DNA of 64,000 nt from FEN-1219 sp963713355 (lineage in GTDB: Bacteria; Pseudomonadota; Gammaproteobacteria; Steroidobacterales; Rariloculaceae): the NCBI GenBank assembly GCA_963713355.1, contig CAVQLK010000011.1, forward strand, positions 744,001-808,000, written 5' to 3'. Under the pieces are notes generated by a model, which did not search any database, was not told the DNA's origin, and saw only the letters and a program-made list of their open reading frames with translations. Position numbers and translations under genes: made by a program. Positions 19,225 through 27,088 of the stretch are shown here, piece after piece (position 1 is the stretch's first letter; each line of letters begins with the position of its first letter).

Positions 19225-19254
19225 TTGTGGCGCGCGCCGCAACCACCGTACACT
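19225..19254 (+). promoter_or_regulatory. Candidate sigma-70 promoter for pabB
   Basis: TTGTGG (19225-19230) and TACACT (19249-19254) are separated by 18 bases in the short gap between two divergent genes. The expected transcription start falls about 2 bases before the pabB ATG at 19263, which would make the mRNA leaderless. Sequence-only prediction. Confidence 0.35.
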
Positions 19255-19262
19255 CCCCGCCG

Positions 19263-20660
19263 ATGACCCGGAAGCCCCGTCACTTGCAGCCGCCACGACT
19301 GCTCGAGCTTGCGCACTGGGGCGCGATCGATCGGCGCTTTCGCACGCTGTCCGGGTTGCCGTGGGCTGCCTGGCTCGACAGCGCGGCGCTCGATTCGCGC
19401 GAACGGTTCGACGTCCTAGTCGCCGATCCCTTCGTCACGTTGCGCACGCGCGGCGCGACGACCGAGATCGCGCGGCGCGGCGGCACGAAGACGCAGTCGC
19501 AACGCGCGCCGTTCGAGCTGCTACGCGAGGAGCTCGGCGAGCTCGCGCCCGCGGCCCCCGGCCTGCCATTCTCGGGTGGAGCCGTAGGTTACTTCGGCTA
19601 CGACCTGGGCAGGCAGCTCGAGCGCATTCCGTCGATCGCCGCCGCGGATATCGCGATGCCGGATCTCGCAATGGGCCTCTACGATTGGGCGGTCGTCATC
19701 GATCATGCGGCGCGCCGCACGTGGCTCGTCGGCAACGGCCGTGACGCGCGCACGTTCGCGAGCTGGGACGAGCTCGTCGAGCGCTTATCGGCGGATCCGC
19801 CGCCGGACCCGCCGCCGTTTCGCGTGCTGGGCCACCCGAAGTCGAACCTCGGCCGCAAGCCTTACGCGGCGGCGTTCCGCGCGGTGCAAGAGCACATTCG
19901 GGCCGGCGATTGCTATCAGGTGAACCTCACGCAGCGGTTCGACGCTCGCGCGGAAGGCGACGCGTGGCATGCGTACGTCCGTTTGCGCGAGCTCAATCCT
20001 GCGCCGTTCGCGGCATACCTCGACCTGCCGGACGGCAAGATCGTGAGCTCGTCTCCGGAACGGTTCCTGCGCTTGCGCGACGGGCATGTCGAGACAAAAC
20101 CGATCAAAGGCACGCGGCCGCGATCGAAGGACCCGAAGCGCGACCGCGCGCTTGCCGAGGAGCTGCGCGCGAGCGCGAAAGACCGCGCCGAGAACGTCAT
20201 GATCGTCGACCTCTTGCGCAACGACCTAGGCAAGGTCTGCGTGCCGGGCTCCGTGCGCGCGAGCAAGCTGTTCGACGTCGAGTCGTTCGCAAGCGTGCAC
20301 CAGCTCGTCAGCACCGTCGAAGGCCGCCTTGCGCCGGGCAAGCACGCGCTCGATCTCGTCGCGGCGTGTTTTCCCGGGGGCTCGATCACGGGCGCGCCGA
20401 AACTCGCGGCGATGAAAATCATCGAGGAGCTCGAGCCGCAGCGGCGCAGCGTGTACTGCGGCTCGATCGGCTACATCGGCTTCGACGGCAACATGGATAC
20501 GAACATCGCGATCCGCACGCTCGTGCAGCAAGGCGATCGCGTCTATACGTGGGCCGGCGGCGGCGTCGTCGCCGATTCGAACGTCGATGCGGAGTATCAA
20601 GAAAGTCTCGACAAGGCGGCTGCGATGCTGGCCGTCATGAGTGATGGCGGCGTCACGTAG
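19263..20660 (+). CDS. pabB: Aminodeoxychorismate synthase component I PabB
   Basis: PabB converts chorismate and ammonia into 4-amino-4-deoxychorismate for folate synthesis. The 465-residue protein has the chorismate-binding motifs ETKPIKGTRPR, RAENVMIVDLLRNDLGKV, PGGSITGAPKLAAMKIIEELE and GSIGYIGFDG. The Lys in PIKGTRPR is the nucleophile typical of PabB (TrpE has Ala there), supporting PabB over anthranilate synthase. ATG 19263 is preferred over GTG 19227, which lies within the putative promoter. folKP, another folate gene, is 5 kb downstream. Confidence 0.92.
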   Translation: MTRKPRHLQPPRLLELAHWGAIDRRFRTLSGLPWAAWLDSAALDSRERFDVLVADPFVTLRTRGATTEIARRGGTKTQSQRAPFELLREELGELAPAAPGLPFSGGAVGYFGYDLGRQLERIPSIAAADIAMPDLAMGLYDWAVVIDHAARRTWLVGNGRDARTFASWDELVERLSADPPPDPPPFRVLGHPKSNLGRKPYAAAFRAVQEHIRAGDCYQVNLTQRFDARAEGDAWHAYVRLRELNPAPFAAYLDLPDGKIVSSSPERFLRLRDGHVETKPIKGTRPRSKDPKRDRALAEELRASAKDRAENVMIVDLLRNDLGKVCVPGSVRASKLFDVESFASVHQLVSTVEGRLAPGKHALDLVAACFPGGSITGAPKLAAMKIIEELEPQRRSVYCGSIGYIGFDGNMDTNIAIRTLVQQGDRVYTWAGGGVVADSNVDAEYQESLDKAAAMLAVMSDGGVT

Positions 20661-20711
20661 CCTTTTCCGTCGCGATGGTTTGGCGATAGGCTCTCGCTGG
20701 GGGATGCTCCG

Positions 20712-21974
20712 ATGCAGACTGGACACGATCTCGAGGCGCTATTGGTGCTCGCGTTGCTTGGCGCCGCAGCGGCTGCGGATGCACAGGTCGAGTCGCAGCT
20801 GGCGCAGCGCTATTTCGAGGAAGCCACGACGCTCTGCGAGCGCGATGCGGGTCGGCTATGGGGCGTGTCGCTGTGTGGTCCGATGGTGATCTTCGACCCC
20901 GCGACCGGAACGCGGGCCACAAGTCAGCCGGAACCGGACGCGCCGCCGCCGCGCTTTCCGGGTTTCGCGGACGGCCCCGTCTCGTGGGGCGGGTTGCGGT
21001 GGTTCGCGTACCCCTTGTTCCTGCTCCCGGCGAACGATGCCGATGCACGTCAGCAAATCATGCTGCACGGTCTGTTTCATCACATTCAGCCCGAGCTCGA
21101 GCTCATGCCGGGCGACGGCTTCAACGAGCATCTCGATACGCTCGAAGGCCGCGTCTTCATGCAGCTCGAATGGCGGGCGCTGCACCGGGCACTCGAGTCG
21201 AGCGGCAACGACCGGGCCGAGGCGATTGCCGATGCGCTGGCGTTCAGGCGCGAACGCCGCCGCCTGTTTCCGGGCGCGGCGGACAACGAACGGCGCGACG
21301 AGATCCGCGAAGGTCTTGCCTCCTACACCGGCATCGCGGCCTGGGCCGATTCGCCCGCCGATGCGCGCCGCGCCGCGGCGACAGCAGCCGCAGGCGGCGA
21401 ATTGCAGCAGTCCTTTGTCGGCAACTTCGAGGCGGCCTCCGGACCGGCCTACGGGGTGCTGCTGGATGAGCTCCTACCGGAATGGCGCCGGCAGGTTCGT
21501 GACAGCTCGGACCTCGGCGACATGCTCGCCTCGGCAACGAACAGGGCACCGACGACGGATCTTGCCGCGGCAGCGGCCCGCTACGACGCGGCAACCCTGC
21601 GCGCGGCGGAGGAGGCGCGCGATCGGGCGCAGCAAGTCCGCGTCGCCGAGCTGCGTCGGCGCTTCGTCGACGGGCCCGTGCTGACGATGCCTGGATTGGG
21701 CAGCGGCACCAGTAACAGCAACGGCAGCGTCGGCATTCCGAACGTCGGCACCGTGTTTTTTGGCAACTTCACGCTGTCCGCCCGGTGGGGCCGTCTCAGC
21801 GCGAACGCCGGCGTCTTGCGTGCTACCGGTGGGGCGACATTGTCCGTACCGGTTACGGGGCCGCTCGAAGGGACCACCCTGCAGGGCAACGGCTGGAGCG
21901 CGACGCTGACCTCGGGGTGGGTGGTGCGGCCGGCCGAACGGCCCGGCTCCTTTACTATCGTTTCAGAAGAGTGA
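20712..21974 (+). CDS. Secreted protein of unknown function with HxxxH motif
   Basis: Not recognised. 420 residues starting with a Sec signal peptide (MQTGHDLEALLVLALLGAAA, cleavage near ADA-Q). Residues 115-155 contain LHGLFHHIQPELEL followed about 30 residues later by LDTLEGRVFMQLEWRAL; HGLFH could be a metallopeptidase-like HExxH variant, but the Glu is replaced. The middle is helical and the last 90 residues are Gly/Ser/Thr-rich and beta-like. It ends 5 bases before the ankyrin gene, so the two are probably cotranscribed. Function unknown. Confidence 0.75.
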   Translation: MQTGHDLEALLVLALLGAAAAADAQVESQLAQRYFEEATTLCERDAGRLWGVSLCGPMVIFDPATGTRATSQPEPDAPPPRFPGFADGPVSWGGLRWFAYPLFLLPANDADARQQIMLHGLFHHIQPELELMPGDGFNEHLDTLEGRVFMQLEWRALHRALESSGNDRAEAIADALAFRRERRRLFPGAADNERRDEIREGLASYTGIAAWADSPADARRAAATAAAGGELQQSFVGNFEAASGPAYGVLLDELLPEWRRQVRDSSDLGDMLASATNRAPTTDLAAAAARYDAATLRAAEEARDRAQQVRVAELRRRFVDGPVLTMPGLGSGTSNSNGSVGIPNVGTVFFGNFTLSARWGRLSANAGVLRATGGATLSVPVTGPLEGTTLQGNGWSATLTSGWVVRPAERPGSFTIVSEE

Positions 21975-21979
21975 GCCGA

Positions 21980-22684
21980 ATGACGAGCAACATTCTCGAG
22001 CGCGTCGCCGATGGCCGCACCGACTTGGTGTTCGACTATTTGGCGCAAGGGCATCCCGCGAAATCCGCCGATCGAGGAGGGACGGCGCTGATCGATTGGT
22101 GCGCGTATTACGGGGACGTCAGCGGCATGCGGTTCTTGCTCGCCAACGGTGAGTCGCTCGATAGCCTCGGCCCGAACCTCGGCCTCCACGGTGCGGCGTT
22201 CCACGGGCATTGGGAGCTGTGCCAGTTCTTGATCGAAAACGGCGCGGACACGAATCGCGCGGACCCGGACAGCGGCGAAACTCCGCTGCACGCGGCGTTG
22301 TGCAAAGCCAACCGCCCCAAGTACGACCTCGTCGTCAAAGTGCTGCTCGCCAACGGCGCGAAGCCGAATTGCGCAACGAAACCGAACGTCGAAACCGGAT
22401 CGTTCATGCGCGATTGCAGAACCAAAGGCGAGACTCCGCTGCATCGCGCCGCCGCCTTCGGCACCGACGAGGCCATCCAGCTCCTGCTCGATGCCGGCGC
22501 GCTCGTCGACGCCAAAGACATGAACGGCGAGACGCCGCTCAGCTGGGCCAGCTGGCATCTGCGGCCGGCGTCGATTCTGCGCAAGTTGTGTTATGGCCGC
22601 TTCTCGATTCATCCCGGCAACCACTCGACCTACGACCACGGCCGAGGCTGGGGAATCATGGGTGTCGGGAAACCGCACGTATAG
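21980..22684 (+). CDS. Ankyrin-repeat protein
   Basis: A 234-residue protein made almost wholly of ankyrin repeats; clear units are GTALIDWCAYYGDVSGMRFLL, LGLHGAAFHGHWELCQFLI, GETPLHAALCKA, GETPLHRAAAFGTDEAIQLLL and GETPLSWASWHLRP. Ankyrin repeats bind other proteins. There is no signal peptide, so it is probably cytoplasmic. ATG 21980 is 5 bases after the previous stop; longer in-frame starts inside that gene are unlikely. The C-terminus HGRGWGIMGVGKPHV lies outside the repeats. Confidence 0.9.
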   Translation: MTSNILERVADGRTDLVFDYLAQGHPAKSADRGGTALIDWCAYYGDVSGMRFLLANGESLDSLGPNLGLHGAAFHGHWELCQFLIENGADTNRADPDSGETPLHAALCKANRPKYDLVVKVLLANGAKPNCATKPNVETGSFMRDCRTKGETPLHRAAAFGTDEAIQLLLDAGALVDAKDMNGETPLSWASWHLRPASILRKLCYGRFSIHPGNHSTYDHGRGWGIMGVGKPHV

Positions 22685-22724
22685 CGTCTACTGAATGTCC
22701 ACAGCGTAGACCAAAGGGGAGTAC

Positions 22725-23699
22725 ATGCACCGGTTGACCGCGTTTCTCGCTGCTTCGTTCTTGGCTATCGCGACTGCGGCCGCACAGGACGTCAACATCA
22801 CGCAGCCTCCGGCGGGGCTCGAGCAGCTGTTCGCGGCCGAGACGATGGTCATCGAGCAGGCACAGGTCAGCCGGCCGAAGGCCCAAGGCGACATCACGCT
22901 GCGAGCCGACGTTTCGTTCGGCGGCGCGCCGGCGTTGCGTGTGAAGCTGCGCCGCGCGGAGCCCGGCGCGGAGACCTTCAACAACGTGCCGCGCTACGAC
23001 CTCGCGGCATACGAGCTGCAGAAGCTCTTTCTCGATCCCGAGGAGTACGTGGTGCCACCCACTGCGCTGCGCATGGTGCAGCTGGCGGATTTCGCCCGGT
23101 TTGCGCCGGAGGTCGAGCGCACCTTTCGCGAAGCGGAACAGCAGGTTCTGGCCGTCGTTCAGTACTGGCTGAACGACATCACGAACGCGGAGGACATCTA
23201 CGATCCTGCACGTTTCGCCGCTGATCCGCTCTATGCGCGGCATATCGGGCAGCTGAACCTCCTTACCTACCTGATCGAGCACCGCGATTCGAACCTGGGC
23301 AACTTCCTGATCGGCCGCGCTGCGACCGGCCCGCGAGTGTTCTCGATCGATCATGGCGTCGCCTTTGCATCCGAGGGCAGCGACCGCGGCGAGTTGTGGA
23401 AGGTGATACGCGTGGACCGATTTCCGGCCGATGCCGTCGAGCGCCTACGTGCGGTGACGCCGGAGCTGCTGAAGCAACGCCTCGGCGTGCTGGCGCAGTG
23501 GCGGCTCGAAGACGGCAGCTACGTGCCAATGCCCGCCGGGGAGAACATGGCATCGAATCGCGGCGTCCGCAGCAGGGACGGAGCGCTGCAAATGGGGCTC
23601 ACCGAGTCGGAGATCGCGCAGGTATACCGCCAGTTGGCGCGCTTCTTGAGCCAAGTGGATCGCGGCCGCGTGGAGCTCGTGGCCGCGTCAGGGCCCTGA
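22725..23699 (+). CDS. Secreted kinase-like protein (HipA/PI3-4K/Fam20-like fold)
   Basis: A 324-residue exported protein (signal MHRLTAFLAASFLAIATAAA, then Q; Shine-Dalgarno GGGGAG). I recognise a degenerate kinase pattern like that of HipA-, SCO1664- and Fam20-type kinases. Lys74 in LRVKLRR would bind ATP and a helix RYDLAAYELQKLF would carry the partner Glu, followed by VVPPTALR. The catalytic loop is EHRDSNLGNFLI (Asp188, Asn193) and the metal-binding motif is SIDHGVAF (Asp209). All key residues are present, so it could be active. Substrate and ATP source in the periplasm are unknown. The next gene, 9 bases on, is a phosphatase. The family call comes from motifs only. Confidence 0.7.
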   Translation: MHRLTAFLAASFLAIATAAAQDVNITQPPAGLEQLFAAETMVIEQAQVSRPKAQGDITLRADVSFGGAPALRVKLRRAEPGAETFNNVPRYDLAAYELQKLFLDPEEYVVPPTALRMVQLADFARFAPEVERTFREAEQQVLAVVQYWLNDITNAEDIYDPARFAADPLYARHIGQLNLLTYLIEHRDSNLGNFLIGRAATGPRVFSIDHGVAFASEGSDRGELWKVIRVDRFPADAVERLRAVTPELLKQRLGVLAQWRLEDGSYVPMPAGENMASNRGVRSRDGALQMGLTESEIAQVYRQLARFLSQVDRGRVELVAASGP

Positions 23700-23708
23700 G
23701 GCGGCGCC

Positions 23709-25412
23709 ATGGCCGCAGCCGCTCGCGGCGCGTTCGTTCCGCTGCTCGCTTCGATAGCGCTGGCCGCCCTCGTCTGCGGCGCGCGCACGGCGTGGGCACA
23801 ATCCGAAACCGTGGAGTGGGACGGCGTCGAGCGCGTCATCGCCTTCGCCGACGTGCATGGCGCCGATGCCGAGCTGCGTACGCTGCTGCGCGAAAGCGGT
23901 GTCGTGGACGCCGCGGATCGCTGGGCGGCCGCCGACGCCCATGTCGTGAGCCTCGGCGACCTGCTCGATCGCGGCGCCGGTTCGAGGCAGGTATTGGACT
24001 TGCTGATGCGCTTGCAGGAGGAAGCGCGAATGGCGGGCGGGCGTCTCCATGTCGTGCTCGGCAATCACGAGGCGATGAATTTGCTTGGCGACCTGCGTTA
24101 CGTGGACGCGCAGGAGTATGCCGGCTACGCAGATCTCGAATCGGCGGCCGAACGTGAAGCGGCACGCCTCGCACCGATCGACGGTTGCTCCACACCCTGC
24201 CCGTCGTTCGACGAGCGGTTCCCGCCGGGATACTTCGGGCACCGCGCCGCGTTCGCGCCCGACGGCCGTTACGGCCGCTGGTTGCTCGGCCTGCCCGTGG
24301 CGATCCGCATTGATGACACGCTCTACATGCATGGCGGCCTCGGGCCCGAGCTCCGCGCGGTCAACCTGACGGACCTGAATCGGCGTTACCGCGCCTCCCT
24401 GAGAGAGGCTATCGAGCGCCCCGAGACGGCGGAAGCGGATCCGCTGCTCTCAGCGGACGGTCCCAACTGGTATCGCGGCACGGCGCTCTGCCACGAGGCG
24501 ACCGAAAGCGACGTGCTGCTGCCGCTGCTGGCTCAGTTCGGCGCCGAAAGACTGGTGATCGGCCACACGCCGACGCGTGACGCGCGCGCGGTCACGCGGT
24601 TCGATGGGCGCGTCGTGAAGCTCGACACCGGCATGAACCCCGTGTATCGCGGCCGCAGTGCCGCGTTGCTCGTGACTGGTCAGACGGTGCGCGTGCTGTA
24701 CGCAGGAGAAGCGGGGAATGCAGCGCTCGAGCCCGAAGATTTCTTCGTCGCACCGCAGGGACTGGACGATGCCAGCGTCCTGACGACGTTACGCGACGGC
24801 GAGATCGAGGTGAGCGGTCCCGCCGCTGCGGACGAGCTCACGGTTTCGGTGCGTCGCGGGGATTTCCGCGTTCCCGCGGTGTTCCGACCCCTTGATGCAG
24901 ACGATGTGCGGCGGGAGCTCGCGGCGTTCCGCTTGGACCGGCTGCTCGGGCTCGGAATCGTGCCCGCGACCGTCGAACGGCAACTCCAGGGCCGCGCGGG
25001 CGTGCTGCAAGCTCGTCCGCTGCGCTCAACGAGAGAGTCGGAGCGGCAGCAACAGCCGCTCTCGGGCGGATCGTGCGAGCTCGGTCCGCAGTTCCAGCTG
25101 CTTTATTCGCTCGACTCGCTCACGGGTAACGAGCAGCGAACCACCGATTCCATCCTGTACGACGCGGACGAGGGCTTCTTGTACGTGACTTCCTTCGGCG
25201 GCGCGTTCGGCACCGGCCGCGGTCTGCCGCGGTATCTGCGCGCGCAGCCGCCGACGCCCGGCGCGGAGCTGCGCCGCCGATTGCTGACGCTGGACGAGCC
25301 GGGGCTCGCAACGGCGCTCGGCGAGCTGCTCGACGCGCGTGAGCGCCGGGCGATTCTCGCGCGCCGCGATGCGCTCAGCGCGCTGCCTGCGGCTCCGGGA
25401 GCTGCGCCGTAA
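23709..25412 (+). CDS. Secreted metallophosphatase (Shewanella-like PPP type) fused to a degenerate kinase domain
   Basis: 567 residues with a Sec signal ending AWA-Q. Residues 40-330 form a PPP-type phosphatase with the metal motifs ADVHG (Asp48, His50), GDLLDRG, GNHEAMN, MHGGLG and GHTPT, as in Shewanella-like phosphatases. Residues about 370-567 resemble the fold of the neighbouring kinase: VFRPLD then RRELAAFRLDRLLGLGIVPATVER, and a C-lobe SLTGNEQRTTDSILYDADE followed by GAFGTGRGLPRYL. The expected catalytic residues are lost: Arg in place of the ATP-binding Lys (VFRPL), Glu475-Gln476 where TD is usual, and TSFGG (494-498) where DHG/DHS is expected. It is therefore a phosphatase joined to a pseudokinase. 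The phosphatase call is firm; the pseudokinase is inference from motifs. Confidence 0.82.
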   Translation: MAAAARGAFVPLLASIALAALVCGARTAWAQSETVEWDGVERVIAFADVHGADAELRTLLRESGVVDAADRWAAADAHVVSLGDLLDRGAGSRQVLDLLMRLQEEARMAGGRLHVVLGNHEAMNLLGDLRYVDAQEYAGYADLESAAEREAARLAPIDGCSTPCPSFDERFPPGYFGHRAAFAPDGRYGRWLLGLPVAIRIDDTLYMHGGLGPELRAVNLTDLNRRYRASLREAIERPETAEADPLLSADGPNWYRGTALCHEATESDVLLPLLAQFGAERLVIGHTPTRDARAVTRFDGRVVKLDTGMNPVYRGRSAALLVTGQTVRVLYAGEAGNAALEPEDFFVAPQGLDDASVLTTLRDGEIEVSGPAAADELTVSVRRGDFRVPAVFRPLDADDVRRELAAFRLDRLLGLGIVPATVERQLQGRAGVLQARPLRSTRESERQQQPLSGGSCELGPQFQLLYSLDSLTGNEQRTTDSILYDADEGFLYVTSFGGAFGTGRGLPRYLRAQPPTPGAELRRRLLTLDEPGLATALGELLDARERRAILARRDALSALPAAPGAAP

Positions 25413-25659
25413 CCGCATCGGCCATCAGATCGGTCGATACGCGTCGGACGACGAAGGTACTGCGGGCACTGTGACCGTCCAAGTCACTGGCGACGACGAT
25501 CACGCGCAGCTCGATCAGCTCCACGTGCACCGGCAACGTCCCGATGAAGGCCTTGCGCCCATCAGCGAAAACAGGCGTTCGGTCCGGGTCCACCCGGCGG
25601 GGCATTCGCTCATGCCAAGTGGGCGCGCGGACGGGCGGTTTGTTATCTATGTTGTTCAT
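25375..25659 (-). CDS. Hypothetical small protein
   Basis: A 94-residue frame on the strand of folKP, filling the gap between the phosphatase gene (which it overlaps tail to tail by 38 bases) and folKP. The sequence alternates hydrophobic and charged residues (FIGTLPVHVELIELRVIVVASDL) as in a beta-rich domain and looks more protein-like than the frame on the other strand, but I recognise no family. Could be a spurious frame. Otherwise nothing is seen in 25413-25736. Confidence 0.35.
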   Translation of the reverse strand: MNNIDNKPPVRAPTWHERMPRRVDPDRTPVFADGRKAFIGTLPVHVELIELRVIVVASDLDGHSARSTFVVRRVSTDLMADAVTAQLPEPQAAR

Positions 25660-25736
25660 GCCATCGAGAAAGTCGAGCGTCCCGACGCCGCGCTAGTCTA
25701 TATCAACGGCGCGGCTGAGCGCTTGGCAGCCGGCGT

Positions 25737-27016
25737 CTAGCGGACGTGCGCCCAGCCGCGGTACGCGGCGGCGTGTGCAGCCGACGTTGTGCACGCGCAG
25801 GATGTCGACGCCCGCGCGGCATAGATTCAGCGACACCCCGACCGTGAACAGGTCGCGATCCTCGCGATCGGCCGCTGCGGCTTGCTGCATGAACGACTTG
25901 CGCGAGTGCCCGACGAGCAAGCCGCAAGCCGAACCGATGAAATCGCTCGATATCGCGCAAGAGTCGTAGCGACTGCAACGCGTTCTTGCCGAAGCCGATG
26001 CCGGGATCGAACACGATGCGCGCGAGATTCAGACCTGCGCTCTCCCATTCGCCGATGCGCTGCTCGAGCCATTGCTCGACCGCAGCCGTCGGGTCTTGAT
26101 CGGCGGCCAGCACGCGCGCCTTGTCGGCCGGCACGCCGAGGTTGTGCATCGCGACGAAGTCCGCGCCGCTCGTCGCCGCAAGCTCGATCATGGCCGGAGC
26201 TGTAAGTCCGCTCACGTCGTTGACGATATCGGCACCGAGTGCCAGTGCGCGCCGCGCCGTCTCCACGTGATACGTGTCGATACTCAAGCGCGGCCGCAGA
26301 AGTGCTCCGCGATAGCGATCGACAAGCCTGCCGAGCACGGGCTCGAGCCGCGCCCATTCCTCATCGGGCGAGAGCGGCGTCGCGCCCGGCCGCGTCGACT
26401 CCGCGCCGAGGTCGACGAGCTCGGCGCCATCCTCGACGAGCTTCGCGGCTCGCGCTTCCGCGGAAGCGTCGTCGGCGAGCTCGCCGCCGTCGGAGAACGA
26501 GTCGGGCGTCAAGTTCACGATGCCCATCCACAACGGCAAATGATGACCGCCCGCGCGCGCGTGCTCGAGCACGGTGCGTGCGCCGAAACCGGGAATCGTG
26601 AGCCGCGGCTCGAGCGCCGCGAGCGGCGTCAGCACGAACGCACGTTGCGAGATGCCGGGGTGCGGCACGTGCAGCCGCTCCGTCGCCAACGTCTCCCTGC
26701 CGTAGAGCAGCAGATCTAGATCGATCGGGCGAGGCGCCCAGCGGCCGCTATCGACGCGGCCGAGCTCGCGCTCGATGGACTTCAAGCCGTCGAGCACGTC
26801 GGCCGGCGAAGCGTTCGTGCGGCCGTGCGCGACGAGATTGAGAAACGGCCGGTTCCAATCGACGGGCGCATCATCGGGCAGCATGGCCGGCGATTCGACG
26901 ACGGGCGACACGCGCGCGACGCGAACGCCGTGCGCGGCCAACCGCTCGAGAGCTCGGGCGAGATGATCACGGCGATCGCCTAGGTTCGAGCCGAGGCCGA
27001 GATAAACGTCAATCAC
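25737..27016 (-). CDS. folKP: Bifunctional HPPK-DHPS (FolK-FolP fusion), with two frame breaks near the 3' end
   Basis: Residues 1-160 are 6-hydroxymethyl-7,8-dihydropterin pyrophosphokinase (YLGLGSNLGDRRDHL, then RWAPRPIDLDLLLYG and VPHPGISQRAFVLTPLAAL). The rest is dihydropteroate synthase (MGIVNLTPDSFSDGG, DLGAESTRPGATPLS, VFDPGIGFGKN). Together they make dihydropteroate from pterin and the pABA that pabB supplies. The frame as read runs into nonsense after RFHRFGLRL. The true continuation LLVGHSRKSFMQQ lies in another frame from about 25920, and the final RVHNVG to AHAAAYRGWAHVR, ending at 25737, needs a second shift near 25778. Both are single-base breaks in an essential enzyme, so assembly error is likely. 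Confidence 0.85.
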
Positions 27017-27088
27017 CGGCTATTCGTCTTGAGGGCAAGTCCCTACAATCATGCCCAAACCAACACTCACTTGCAGGGGGCAAGAAGA

